Positions 11,582 to 22,192 are shown, counted from the first letter of the stretch. The stretch: DNA of 64,000 nucleotides from Achatina immaculata (GCA_009760885.1 CM019700.1:816001-880000); one strand, 5' to 3'. Translations and numbers: made by a program. The notes: generated by a model from the letters alone, not told the origin.

Positions 11582-11926
11582 TATGACATGATACCCATGC
11601 TTCAGCATCATCATGGCATCAGGTGCAAAGATGAGCAGAGTGCAGTTCCATGAGGACAAGAACAATGGGATTTCTGAGAGTGGGAAACAGGCAGAGTTTG
11701 TGTTCATTCAAAAAACAATGTGTGTCCATCAAAAAATGTTTTTCTCAGGGAGAGAGAGAATTACACATATACATTCTATGAAAACAGTACTGTTATTTGG
11801 AATAATGTTAATAACAGTCATTCTATAATCAGCCAAGACAGCATGCACTTCAGAGACAGGTATTTGTGGCATTTTTTCTTGTTAAGAGGCAAGATTTTAT
11901 GCTTGAGTATACATGCAAAAGGTAAA

Positions 11927-12185
11927 AAAGTAAAGGTAATCCTGTCACGCCTTAGATGCACATAGGGATATGGTGTTAGTGCCTATATTTTCCTTGACCT
12001 CTCAGCACACTAGAGGGTGACATGGTCAGTATCACGCCTGGCTGCCTTTCCTTCCCCAATTCCAGAAGAAGTCTGGTACCCATTTTTACAGCTTGGTGAC
12101 TGGGGTGCCTCTGGCCAGATTTGAACCCCCGACCTTCACCATGAGAGACCAGTGCACTAACCACTTTGCTACTCAGACACCCGTA
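11927..12185 (-). mobile_element. SINE-1 copy
   Basis: On the minus strand it reads from a tRNA-like head (ggtgtctgagtagcaaagtgg, A-box-like, and a B-box-like gggggttcaaatctgg) to the tail ending in accttta. It is nearly identical to 12362-12622. Confidence 0.85.
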
Positions 12186-12361
12186 TATATGTACTTATGT
12201 GGGAAAAAAGTATGTGATTGTGTGAATGAAAGAAGAAGTATTCTGTATTAGAAACATGTGTATGATATTCAATGTATTTTTTTCATGTATTACTGGTATT
12301 ACAGAAACATTTAATTTGTTTTTTGATATTGTGAAAAAAAAAACTGCAAAGTTTTGAAGTA

Positions 12362-12622
12362 AAAAAAAAGTAAAGGTAATCCTGTCATGCCTTAGAGGCA
12401 CATAGGGATATGGTGTTGGTGCCCATATTTTCCTTGACCTGTCAGCACACTAGAGGGTGATATGGTCAGTATCACGCCTGGCTGCCTTTCCTTCCCCAAC
12501 TCCAGAAGAAGTCCAGTAACCATTTCTACAGCTGGGTGACTGGGGTGCCGCCGGTCGGATTCGAACCCCCAACCTTTGCCATGAGAGACCAGTGCACTAA
12601 CCACATCACCACTCAGAAACTC
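12362..12622 (-). mobile_element. SINE-1 copy
   Basis: The clearest SINE-1 copy: on the minus strand a tRNA-like head (gtttctgagtggtgatgtgg, then gggggttcgaatccga as B box), a body with gccaggcgtgatactgacc, and an end ggattacctttactttttt. It lies about 180 bases from the previous copy in the same orientation. Confidence 0.88.
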
Positions 12623-12806
12623 ATACAAAGTTTTGAAGGTTGCTTAAAATTTCATGGAATTTTTTTCTTCCTTTTCTTTAAAATAAAGGCTTGCACTTAT
12701 GTCTGGTGAATCAACCAGCCAAAGGTTGTTTTTGTTTGTGAATCAGCCAACCAAAGGTTGTTTTTTGTCTGTGTACCAAATAATTTTCTGTGTGCTTATT
12801 TTATAG

Positions 12807-12895
12807 AGAGTGTCCAAACTGGCAGCTAGCAAAAATTTATCTCTGGGAGCATGGGAAGATGGTCTATTGCACAATGGAAGTACTCCATTTGATTT
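12807..12895 (+). CDS. Module A exon 6: AWEDGL segment
   Basis: After acceptor ttttatag the frame reads RVSKLAASKNLSLGAWEDGL, ending before donor ttt|gtgagt in phase 2. The Trp of AWEDG corresponds to a substrate-pocket tryptophan of chitobiases (family knowledge). In module B the equivalent sequence is fused to the previous exon (49731-49887), so this intron is specific to module A. Confidence 0.9.
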
Positions 12896-13823
12896 GTGAG
12901 TTTTTTCTTTCCTTTTCTGGATTTGGTAACCTATTTCTTAATTTATTGTACACCTGTATAAATACGACATAAATACCTGTATAAGAATTGGTATAACTAC
13001 CAGTTAATTATTTTCATTCTGGCTAGTACTGTGCATGAATGATTGTTACTGTGATTTATTCAAACCAGGTCAGCAGATGATGCACATGAACTGGCTGTAA
13101 TATATTCATGTAATTGTTGTTTAATGTTCAGTAGCTCCCAGTGATTTGAAGCTTTTGGTAACTGATGCCACAGTGAAGATCTTTGAACAGTGAAGATCTT
13201 TGAACATGTACATTATATCAGACTAAGAATAAACAATTATAGCTGTCTTTAAATTCTGATGTGGACTATTCTGTGTGTGTCTTTGTATTCATCCACTCTG
13301 GATGCAGATGAAGTTGCTTATTTATGAGACTGAACTTCATATATCACATCTTCCTTTCATACAATGATATTCCATACATGAGCTGCGATGTAGCATGCTT
13401 CATCTTGTATGGGAATATTTCCTGTCTTAGGAGGCATTTGCTTAACACTAGTGTCAGGTGCCAAATTTTTTTTCAGCTTGGTCAACCAGAGGGCTCCAGT
13501 AGTTGGCCCCATCGCATAACCTTCAGTGTCAGAAGACATGCCACTATTGACTAACCTGCTTATTAACCATGAAGCTCTTCTTCTTCTTCTTCTTCTTCGT
13601 TCGCTTCTACCACCAAAACCGCACTGTGATTCTAATGAATTTACGCCTGTGGTCCTCGTTAGGGCCTATGGTCTCCTGTGTGGTCCCCAAAAGGACCACA
13701 CGAGATCCACGTGAGAACTACAAGGGGTTCAGAGTATCACAGGGCTTTAGCCTGTATTCTTGGTGGGTCTCTGAAGCAGGATTGCGTGACACCGTGGTTT
13801 TCATTGCACCAGTTTAGTCTAGG

Positions 13824-14090
13824 GTTGGACTTTCTCACCGGAAGACCTCGACGTGTTTAGGATATCAGTGCATCCCTGCTGGGTGAGAGGCGGTAGCCCA
13901 CCCAGGTCAGAGTTGGACCTTCTCACCGGAAAACCTCGACATGTTTTGAGATACCTGTGTATCACCGCCGGGTGAGAGGTGGTTGCCCATCCAGTCCAAA
14001 GTTGGACTTTCTCACCGTAAAACCTCAGTGTGATTAGGATACGCAAACATCCCTGCCGGGTGAGAGGTGGTTGCCTATCTAGACTGCCCT
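13824..14090. repeat. 88-bp tandem repeat, 3 copies
   Basis: Units start gttggac(t/c)ttctcaccg and contain cgggtgagaggtggttgcc. They lie inside the GC-rich retroposon. Confidence 0.85.
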
Positions 14091-14213
14091 GGTCCAGTGT
14101 CTCCGACTTCAGCATTTTGCGGTCGTGGCCGCTACCCTTCCTAGTTGTGACCAGGATGGAGCTTTTGTCCAGGAGGACGAATCCTCGCCACTAGTGACTT
14201 CCACCCCTGGGTT

Positions 14214-14730
14214 GAGCCGGTTTAGGCATATTATCCCAGTATGGCCGTGTTTGGGACGTGACCGACCTCTAGAGCAGAGGTACTGTGACATGCATAGCCT
14301 TCAAGATTCACCCCTGGTGTGAGCCGGTTTAGGCAAAATTCACCAGTATGGGTGTATATAAGGCGTGACCGACCTCTAGAGCAGAGGTGGCATGACATGT
14401 CTAGCCATCAAGTTCCACCCCTGGTGTGTGCCGGTTTAGGCATATTTCACCAGTGTAGGTGTATTTCGGACGTGGCCGGCCTCTAGAGCAGAGGTGCCGT
14501 GGTATGTATAGCTCTTGCAGCGATACTACTGGACATACCGATTAAACTTCACTTTATCCTTTCCACCACCTTTCCCATCGGCAACGCACAGCAACCTTTA
14601 TTTCTTTTCCGCATTTGAAGAGTCTCGCCAGCAGTGTCTTAACCTCTGGGACAAGCCGGTTCATGCATTTCACCCGATATGACTGCACTCAGGACGTGGC
14701 CGACCTCCAGACCAGAGGTGCCATGATTTG
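14214..14730. repeat. 107-bp tandem repeat, 3 copies plus a diverged fourth
   Basis: Units carry gccggtttaggca, then gacctctagagcagaggtg. The first three start exactly 107 bases apart; the fourth (14652) is separated by unique sequence. Confidence 0.85.
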
Positions 14731-15127
14731 ACTGTTTGCTTCACTTGATCCTTTCTACCACCTTTTCCGCAGTGATGCTGCGCGGCAACCTCATTTGCAC
14801 CTTTCTTCATTGGCCGGGAGGAGCACTGCTCCACGCACGGCAGCTGAAGAATATCGCCAACAGCGAACCATGAAGCAAAACTGAAGAAGATTGTACCTAA
14901 GAAGTAAGCTAAACAGGCTCCATCATGACTGAAATCTTTGTTCCACTGGTTAGCCTTTTTACTGGGAGCATCTCAAGTATGTTGATGGGTCTTCGATAAC
15001 AATAACTGTCCATAAGACAAGAGTCACATCTCTTTTGTTCATAATCATTAAATTTGTCTGTTTAGCCTACAAATATGATAGTACTATAAGATCTGTTAAC
15101 ATTTTACCATATAAATATTTGCTCCAG

Positions 15128-15230
15128 ATCAGAATCTGCTGTAAAGAATGTCCTAGGTTATGCTTGGAATAGTGTATCAGAAGATGAAGCAGTTGGACGC
15201 ACATACACATTAGCAAACCAGGGCTACAAG
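15128..15230 (+). CDS. Module A exon 7: GH20 barrel
   Basis: Acceptor ttgctccag, donor aag|gtaaaa, 103 nt, the same length and phase as its module B counterpart at 51562-51664. It reads SESAVKNVLGYAWNSVSEDE and ends TYTLANQGYK. The module B version has VNAWQNVWEWG here, and module A has changed the WEWG part to SEDE. Confidence 0.9.
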
Positions 15231-15534
15231 GTAAAATAAATAAAATGTAATTAAATGAGGCAGTTAAACACTTAGCTGGTATCATTCTCATAAGATAGAC
15301 GAGGACAGAATGTTTAAAAAATATTCACAAGTTTGTGAAGTTTGTTTCAAATTTGTGAGTTTTTGTATTAGTATTTTAAAGACTAACTTGTAAAACTGTT
15401 ACTATATTTGTTGTACTTGAAGTTTGTGAAACTTTGACATCAAAAGGCAAATAGGATAAAGAATTGGAAAATCCTTAAAGGGTGGTTCTCTGATGATCTG
15501 TAGAGTTTGATCATTTCTGTGCCTGTCTTTCTTA

Positions 15535-15690
15535 CAAGGAGAATACCAAAGAGCTGTTGTGTTGCTTTTGTGTGGTCCTTGAAAAAGCATTTGCCAAAAT
15601 GCTGGATTGCTGTTTATCATATGTTCTTCATTTAAATGTGCTTATCTTACTTTCTGCCACTCTCATTCCTGCCTAATTTCTTTACTGTTT
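15535..15690 (+). repeat. Penelope-type terminal arm, solo
   Basis: It carries tccttgaaaaagcat, gccaaaatgctggattgctg and catatgttcttcattta, a variant of the arm found next to the Penelope-like element at 22960 and in the inverted pairs at 35332 and 41605. Confidence 0.6.
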
Positions 15691-15854
15691 GTGTGTGTGT
15701 GTGTAAAACTGAACTGTACACTTCTGTCTATCTTTGGCACTAGAACAAATTTTACTGCTGTCATCAATTCTGTTATTTCTTTCTTTTCCAGACTAAATGT
15801 TTATGAAGCATTAGAAGAATATTTTGCCCAAACACCATAAGAAATAGCACCTTG

Positions 15855-16125
15855 GCAGAAATGCAGATGAAGTCACTGACATCAGTTATTGAGGAATGAC
15901 ACTGATGATGATTGGGACACGTGCTATGGATGAGTAACTACTCATTACCAAAAACAGCACTGAGATGGACATCATAGAAAAAACAGGAGTAAGGGTAGAT
16001 CAAAAGAGACATGGAGAAGAGCAACAGAGAGGATGTTGAACAGTAGAGGGCTCACTTGGGCAAGAGTGGAAAAAAAAAAAAGATGAAGGACAGGTGAAAA
16101 GCCCTTGTGGAAGCCCCATGAGATA
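15855..16125 (+). mobile_element. RTE-D 3' end, decayed
   Basis: Interrupted frames match RWRWLGHVLRM, LPKTALRWTS and GLTWARVEK of the better copy at 59795. It ends gcggaagcccc-like (tgtggaagccccatgagat). Confidence 0.7.
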
Positions 16126-16320
16126 CTCATATAATGTTAGTGTCTGTATTTTCTTTTCCTTTTCAGCACAGTGGAGAATGGTGCCACTCATATCATGCCA
16201 AGTCTCCTTTCTTTTCTGAGTTCCAGGAAGAGAAGGTCCTACTGCCGCAGCTGGAGTGACTGGGATTTAATCACTGGCCTTTACAGTGTACCAACCACTT
16301 TATTGCTCAGACACCTAAGT
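16126..16320 (-). mobile_element. SINE-1 copy, decayed
   Basis: It contains the reverse of the SINE-1 body (tttcttttccttttcagcac, tcatatcatgccaagtctcc) and ends at actttattgctcagacacct. Confidence 0.6.
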
Positions 16321-16352
16321 TAACATGAATGCATTATGTAAATTTGTTGCAG

Positions 16353-16446
16353 GTAGTGTTAACACATGCATCTCATCTATACATGGATCATCCATATGAA
16401 CCAGACCCTGAGGAAAGGGGGACTTACTGGGCTACAAGATTTACTG
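16353..16446 (+). CDS. Module A exon 8: GH20 barrel, HLYMDHP segment
   Basis: Acceptor tttgttgcag, donor ctg|gtaagt, phase 0 in and phase 1 out. It reads VVLTHASHLYMDHPYEPDPE then ERGTYWATRFT. The HxYxDHP motif carries the Tyr/Asp pair that stabilises the oxazolinium intermediate in GH20 (family knowledge). Together with the next exon it is 241 nt, exactly the length of the single module B exon 53676-53916. Confidence 0.94.
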
Positions 16447-16774
16447 GTAAGTGGCTAAGAAGGTCAGCAAGATAGTTGGTGGTTTGATTTTAATAACTGT
16501 GTATAATGGGGGGGGGGGTGACCAAACCCAGCTCAAAAACATGACAAGATCAGTGAAATCAGAGCTAAAAGAAAATTTGTCTTGACAGAGTTTTAAAAAG
16601 GCAGACATTAATGTTTACAGGGTTAGAGAATATGTGTGAAAAACAACAAATCACAGACCCATAACTAAGGTCTCGTTCCATTATTTAATTAGATTTACAA
16701 TAAATATGTAGACACAGCTTTATTCAATAATGGAGCACACAGCTTTGTGTGTATAAATTTACTCTTAGATTCAT

Positions 16775-16995
16775 TTCATTCCTTTGCATGTCCCTTGCGG
16801 AACTTTGCCTCCCAAACAGCACTCCTGTAGGCCTCTCGGTTGTGAGCAAGATGGCCTACTGCTGCTGCATCCATTTCCAGATCATCAACGATGCCTTGCA
16901 GCCATCTTCGTTTCGGTCTTCCTCTTTTTCTTTTTCCCATTATGTATCCTTCCAATACGGTCTTCTCTAAATTATCATGACGTTTAATGTGACTC
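16775..16995 (-). mobile_element. RTE-B 3' end
   Basis: It begins tttgcatgtcccttgcggaa and runs to attatcatgacgtttaatgtg, the reverse complement of the RTE-B C-terminus and tail. Confidence 0.8.
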
Positions 16996-17344
16996 TTAGA
17001 TGATGTTTATCTTAGATACTTCAGACAAAAAATGGTTGTGCATCCAAATTTAAGTGTGAAGAATTTAAAGGGATAAAATGTTTATCTGAGACAGGAGTCC
17101 TTCTCTGATGATCTGCAGAACTGTGTCTGTTGCTGCACCTTCTTTAGTGGGGATTTATATATTTTATAAATTTCAGCTGATAAGAAAACATCTTGACATT
17201 AAAAGGCAAGCAGGATAAAGACTGAAAAACTGATTTTCACATAACTTCTGTTTATTACTGAACTGGCATTTTTTCATCTGTTCATGAAGCCAAGAGAACA
17301 ATAACAAAGTTAGTCTTTTAATCATTGAATGAAATGCTTAACTA

Positions 17345-17635
17345 AATCCTTCCTTGGTTTCTTTGCACCTGTCTTGGCATAGGCCATCAGCAAGGGCTCT
17401 CCATTTACTCATATTTCTGTCCTAGGTTGTTTCCTTTATCTATCTCCAGGTGTAGTCCATCTTTTTTCATCTCCACTTCAAGACTCCTTTTGCATGGTTT
17501 TGTAGGTCTTCTTTGTTTCCTCTTTCTTGGGGATTCCAGCTGGGAGCTTGTCTGATTATGTTTGTGGTGGGCTTTTGAAGTCTCTGTCCTACCCATCTCC
17601 AAAGTCTTTTCATTATCATTTCTTTCACTGTGGGC
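17345..17635 (-). mobile_element. LINE C-terminal fragment
   Basis: Minus-strand frames read WRWVGQRLQK-like sequence, SWNPQE and KWRALADGLCQDR, the pattern of the C-terminal helix-rich tail of RTE/CR1-like RTs (WxxxxAxxRxxWR). It has several stops. Confidence 0.55.
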
Positions 17636-18014
17636 TTAACTAATGCCTTGACAAAAATTCGTTAGAAATAATGCTGTAGTGCTAGTTTGAAAGTGAGAAA
17701 TTAGAAATAAGAAGTTTCATTTTGTAAGAACACATATTCTAAAGATAAGGCACTTTCTTTCAGCATTGCTTCATTTGCTTTCATATACTTTTCTCAAATA
17801 CCCACACCTAGCCTTGATGACTGTTGTGCATTGGGAGTTGAGATACAACCAAAATCTGCACATAATGAGAAGTCAGTGCTTTGCTGCACTGCTACCATAC
17901 TCCATTAGAAAATGTATGATAAACATGCCTGGTGGTATCATAAGACCAACTAGTAATAACTTTAACTACAGTACTAACTAGACTTTCAGTGTGACGTGCA
18001 TGATGGTGGACGTT

Positions 18015-18470
18015 TTTTTAAGACTATTCAATTCAAATTTAATATCCACACTCATTTATACATGCGAAAGCTGGAAAACAACTAAAGAAATAGACAAGAA
18101 ATTAGACTCTTTCAAAAGCAAATGGCTCTGGAAAATACTCTGTATGAAGTGGAATGAATTCATAGAAAGATGAGTGAACAACAACCAGTCTCAGGGGTGA
18201 TCAGGAAAAGGAAATGGATATATGTTGGGCATGTGATGAGAAGAAATGATCAGAGAATCCCAAAACAAGCTATCAAATGGAACACAACAGGCCGAAGAAA
18301 GAGAGGCAGACCATGTGAAACTCTAAAGAGGAAATTGATAAGAGAGGCCAAATTAATAGGCATAAAATCCCTTGATGAAGTTGAAAAGCTCATCAAAAAC
18401 AGAAAAAATTGACAAACTATCTTGCGAGCCCTATGTGACATTTAATAGCACGGGAAGGATATAAGATATA
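18015..18470 (+). mobile_element. RTE-A 3' end, tail interrupted by mariner
   Basis: It reads RLFNSNLISTLIYTCESWKT, KRKWIYVGHVMRRNDQRIPK and the end near TTLRALCDI with a stop inside. The tail ggaaggatataagatata is cut at TA 18469-18470 by a mariner copy and resumes at 19763 (taagatataaga). Confidence 0.85.
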
Positions 18471-19762
18471 CGAGGGATGATTTATAAGTTCATGGCCTAA
18501 GATACAAAGGATTATTTGTGGACTACTTTTTTGGGTTATTTCTCAACATAGTCCCCTTGTAAGTTTATGCACTTAGTCCAGTGATTCTGAAGCATACAGA
18601 TCCCTTATTTGTAAAAGTCAGCATCTTGTGCCAGTAGAAAGTGGTCTACAGCATTAATGACGTCAACATCTGAAACAAATTTGCGACCACTGAGCTCCTT
18701 TTTGAGTTTGGTAAACAGGTAATAGTCCGAAGGGGCCAAATCTGGGGAATAAGGAGGATGTTCAAGAAGCTGGAAGCTGCATTCATGAATGGCAGCCATT
18801 CCCACCACCGGCTTGTGAACTGGAGCATTGTCTTGATGAAAGATGACTCCTCTCATCAATTCTCATAGACTATTTTCCTTCAATTTGACCCGCAGTTGCT
18901 TCACAAGATTAGCGTAATAGGCCCTAGTGACCTTCTGCCCCTTTGAAGAATATCTACCAGTAGCACACCTTCTGAATCCCAAAAAGATGGAAGCCATCAC
19001 ATAGTCTGCAGGCAGAACCACCCTTGCTGTCTTTGGAGGTGGGGATCCATGACATTTCCACTGCTTTGGCTGTTCTTTGGTTTCTGGTTGAAAATGATGA
19101 ACCCAAGTCTCATCCATAGTCACAAATTGCTGAAGAAACTTTTCAAGAGCTGCAGAAAATGGCCAAGATTGTCTCTTGACATGTTGAGATGCTGTCGTTT
19201 GTGATCAGCTCCAAGAAGTTTCAGGACTCATTGAGCAGAGACCTTTGTCATTTGAAGATCATTGTGAATAATGGCATGAACACATTCCTGGGAAATGCCA
19301 AATTCAGTAGCAATGTACCACTCAGTTAGTCGTTGATCCTCCATTATCATGTCATGGATTCTGCTGGTGGTTTCATCAGTGGTTACCGTTCGTGGTCTTC
19401 CTGGATGGGGATCATCTTCCAGACTCTCCCTTCAATGTTTGAATTGAGCTGCCCATTTCTTCACTGTGCTGTAAGAAGGGGCACTTTCCCCTAGAGTCTC
19501 TACCAAATCCTCATGGATCTCCTTCGATGATAAACCCTTGATGCAGAGGTAGCAAATGACTGCTCGATGAGACATTTTATCCATTTTCTCACTTTATGCC
19601 ACCCCTTACCCCATTAGTAGACTTTGAAAATAAACTGGTTGCAGTTAATTTCATGAAACTTGTATTTAATCTTATATTAACCTGATCTACAAATACACCT
19701 AAAATCAACTGTGCATTTCAAGTATTTGTACCTTAGGACTCAAATTTATCAATCAACCCTCA
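18471..19762 (-). mobile_element. mariner element (DD34D), inactive
   Basis: The length of 1292 bp is typical for mariner. The ends cgagggatgatttataagtt (left) and the inverse of the right end (tgagggttgattgataaatt) match over about 30 bases. TA is duplicated at 18469-18470 and 19763-19764, inside the tail of an RTE-A copy. The minus strand carries the transposase pseudogene. Confidence 0.93.
18605..19584 (-). pseudogene. mariner transposase, broken
   Basis: The minus strand starts MDKMSHRAVICYLCIKGLSS and contains the helix-turn-helix region. It then has in-frame stops (after QFKH, and near KVSAQ), a frameshift before FLQQFVTMDETW, and a stop after KLKENS. The catalytic motifs are visible: MDETWVHHF, HQDNAPVH and SPDLAPSDYYLF, with 34 residues between the second and third Asp (DD34D). 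It would have cut and pasted the element at TA sites but cannot be active now. Confidence 0.92.
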
Positions 19763-19823
19763 TAAGATATAAGACTAACTATAACATATATGTGGATAAA
19801 TGTCATTTTCATACATTTAACAG

Positions 19824-19970
19824 ACACCAAGAAATTATTCTCTTACAATGCTGAAAATTACTATGACAACTTCCTGGTTCAGCTGTCAGGAGCACCAATC
19901 ACTCATGAGGAACTTTGTGGGGTAGCCAATGAAAGCTGTCCACCATTAACTTATCCAGAAAATGTCATTG
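19824..19970 (+). CDS. Module A exon 9: GH20 barrel insert
   Basis: Acceptor catttaacag, donor att|g gtatgg, phase 1 in and out. It reads DTKKLFSYNAENYYDNFLVQ (first residue from the split codon), then SGAPITHEELCG and CPPLTYPENVIG. It is collinear with FKSFSFMPDNYFLNAD...CPSLEKPENILG of module B, which has no intron at this place. Confidence 0.92.
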
Positions 19971-20253
19971 GTATGGCTGTTGTTTAATCTGATTATTGTA
20001 AATTACATTGTACTTTAATCTGTACTCACAAGATTACTTTGTTTATTTAATTCCATTTAGCTTTTTTTTATACTTGGTTTGACTGCCCACATTTGAAGTT
20101 GGTACTGAAAATTTGTAAAACAAAATTTTAAGAGAGGCTAAAAATTGATTTCAATAAATTAATGCTTTTAATAGTGTACTTATTATTTTTTTCTTGTAAT
20201 CTGAACCATTTGCTTGAAATCTTTGCCAGTGATTTGTCAGTGGCCATGCTTCT

Positions 20254-20520
20254 CCACAGATCTTACTTTTGATATTCTCCATCAGTTTAGTGATGTATGC
20301 TTTTCCACAGATCTTACTTTTGATATTCTCCATCAGTTTAGTTAGTGATGTATACTTCTCCACAGATCTTACTTTTGATATTCTCATCAGTTTAGTTAGT
20401 GATGTATACTTCTCCACAGATCTTACTTTTGATATTCTCCATCAGTTTAGTTAGTGATGTATGCTTCTCCACAGATCTTACTTTTGATATTCTCCATCAG
20501 TTTAGTTGGTGATGTCTTAT
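20254..20520. repeat. Tandem repeat, 51-55-bp unit, 5 copies
   Basis: The unit is ccacagatcttacttttgat, attctccatcagtttagt, tagtgatgtatacttct. Starts at 20254, 20305, 20360, 20414 and 20469. Confidence 0.9.
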
Positions 20521-20634
20521 GCATGATGCCATAAAGCTAGATCCCACAGTGGGTGAAAATGGTTTTCACACTCTTTTCTTTGTTATCTTCTCTCTGTATA
20601 CACACACATACACAAACACATTGTAAGTATTACT

Positions 20635-20870
20635 CTTGGGGGTGTGGGGTCTTTGGGGCTAGATGTTCACCTCAAGTTGGAGGTCGTGGATTCCAAAAAA
20701 TGGCAGAGATTTTTTTTCATGAATCCTCTAGCAATAAATTCCCTTTTTCTCTAGATAGTAGAACCAAATGTCTGTGTGCATTATGTTGCACACATTAAAA
20801 ATCCCTTGGCAGTTGGAAATCGCAAAAAAGATTTGGGCCAGACAGCTGCTGCCTGGGCAGAATCCTAGGA
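20635..20870 (+). mobile_element. Possible tRNA-type SINE
   Basis: ggggctagatgttcacctca and gaggtcgtggattcc resemble A and B boxes of a decayed tRNA-like promoter, followed by a body and aatcccttggcag. I see no second copy in the window, so this rests on the tRNA-like head only. Confidence 0.35.
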
Positions 20871-20944
20871 AAAATCTATTGTGGAAATTTTGCTAGCACT
20901 TGCAGTGCTCTGCTATCTGTGACTCCTATTCTGAGGCTGTAAAT

Positions 20945-21215
20945 CAGTGTTTTCCAGCATGAGGCATATGCTCCACAACGGGCAGTGTTTTCCAGCATGA
21001 GGCATATGCTCCACAGGTGGCAGTGTTTTCCAGCGTGAGGCATATGCTCCACAGGGGGCAGTGCTTTCCAGCATTAGGCATATGTTCCACAGGTAGCAGT
21101 GTTTTCCAGCATTAAGCATATGCTCCACAGGGGGCAGTGTTTTCCAGCATGAGGCATATGCTCCACAGGGGCAGTGTTTTCCAGCATGAGGCATATGCTC
21201 CACAGGGGGGCAGTT
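20945..21215. repeat. 37-40-bp tandem repeat, 7 copies
   Basis: The unit is cagtgttttccagcatgagg then catatgctccacagggg. It begins with the hAT-like terminal inverted repeat. Confidence 0.92.
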
Positions 21216-21365
21216 CGAATATTTTGAGGGATAATTAGAATATTTTTATGTTATACTTTTTCAGAACTTGGTTAAATATTATGTTGGGGGGGGGGGGGGG
21301 TGGGGCATCAAGGTCTTTGAGGCATTGAGGTGGGGCATGATTCAGAAAAAAGTTTGGAAACACTG
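20945..21365. mobile_element. hAT-like MITE with amplified terminal repeat
   Basis: The ends cagtgttttcca and tggaaacactg are inverted. The 8-bp flanks ctgtaaat (20937-20944) and cagtaaat (21366-21373) agree at 7 of 8 positions, fitting the 8-bp duplication of hAT elements. The first ~37-40 bp, including the terminus itself, are repeated seven times (20945-21215). A related copy lies at 63354-63589. Confidence 0.82.
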
Positions 21366-21508
21366 CAGTAAATGGAACAGGTGGTTGAGCAGATATCCTG
21401 ACCATGATGAAACCATTTCCAAACAACAAAACAAACAGACAATGATGTACATCATTTACCAATCTTTATCCAATGTTAATATTTGCATTTATTATTGTGT
21501 ACAAACAG

Positions 21509-21586
21509 GTATGGAAGGAACAGTATTCAGTGAAACAACTAGAACAAGAGATCATTTGCACCATAATCTTTTCCCAAGGCTGATAG
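21509..21586 (+). CDS. Module A exon 10: GMEGTVFSET segment
   Basis: Acceptor tacaaacag, donor ata|g gtaagc. It reads GMEGTVFSETTRTRDHLHHN then LFPRLI. The matching module B sequence is [20 protein letters not shown]. In family GH20 the Trp of W-S-E lines the -1 subsite; module A has Phe here. The Glu is kept. Confidence 0.92.
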
Positions 21587-21838
21587 GTAAGCATTTTTAA
21601 TGGTGGCAGGTTAGTTAATGCCTTTCTCAGAAAATAATAAATTTGTAATGAGTTCATTAATTAACCAATATATCAAACATTAATCTAAAGTAGCAGGTTA
21701 ATTAGTCCTGTTATCAAAGAATTAATCAGTTGGGACAAGTTAACTGACTTTCCCCTTTCCACTTCCCCCAGTTGATACAGGTATATAGAGATGTCTGCAG
21801 AAGCAGTTGGATATCTTCACATATTTAAGTTATGTAAG

Positions 21839-22192
21839 CCGTGGACACTTAACAAAACAGCTGAGAAACACATAAATGCCTTTGAATGTAAATGCTACAG
21901 AAGAGTTCTTCAAATATCATGGACACAAACAAGAACAAATATCCATACTACAAGAACTTAATATTGAAGAAGGTTGGCTAGTAAAGAGGATTAAACAGAG
22001 AAAACTTAAATATTTTGGACATATTAAACATCATGAGAATTTAGAGAAGACTTTCTTGGAAGGGTACATAATGGGAGAAGGAAAGAGAGGAAGACCAAGG
22101 CAAAGAAGGTTGCAAGACATCGTTGATAATCTGCAGATGGATGCATCAGCAGCAGGCCATCTTGCTTACAACTGAAAGGTCTGTAGGAGGCA
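21839..22192 (+). mobile_element. RTE-B 3' end
   Basis: It reads NKTAEKHINAFECKCYRRVL, then LQELNIEEGWLVKRIKQRKL and GRPRQRRLQDIVDNLQMDAS. It is 5'-truncated and inserted in the intron between module A exons 10 and 11. Confidence 0.85.

Larger units (their letters stand above)
13576..14865 (-). mobile_element. Unrecognised GC-rich retroposon with (GAA)n tail and internal tandem repeats
   Basis: Flanked by an 11-bp direct repeat aaccatgaagc at 13565-13575 and 14866-14876. The left end is (TTC)n, so the element lies on the minus strand with a (GAA)n 3' tail. Its last bases before the tail (gcgaacgaagaagaag) nearly match those of the LINE at 30682-33588 (gcgaatgaagaagaag), so that LINE family may have mobilised it. 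Inside are three 88-bp repeats (13824, 13912, 14001, each starting gttggac) and three exact-period 107-bp repeats (14214, 14321, 14428, gccggtttaggca) with a diverged fourth at 14652. It is much richer in G+C than the flanks. I see no ORF that looks like a protein. Confidence 0.75.

Noticed and set aside
13324..14322. Several open frames of 60-98 codons in the GC-rich block
   Set aside because: G+C-rich sequence has fewer chance stops, and the frames follow the 88-bp and 107-bp repeats on both strands without any domain motif.
20913..21203. Minus-strand frame with repeated HAGKHCP-type peptide
   Set aside because: Translation of the amplified hAT-like terminus; the repeat length happens to keep the frame open for a while.
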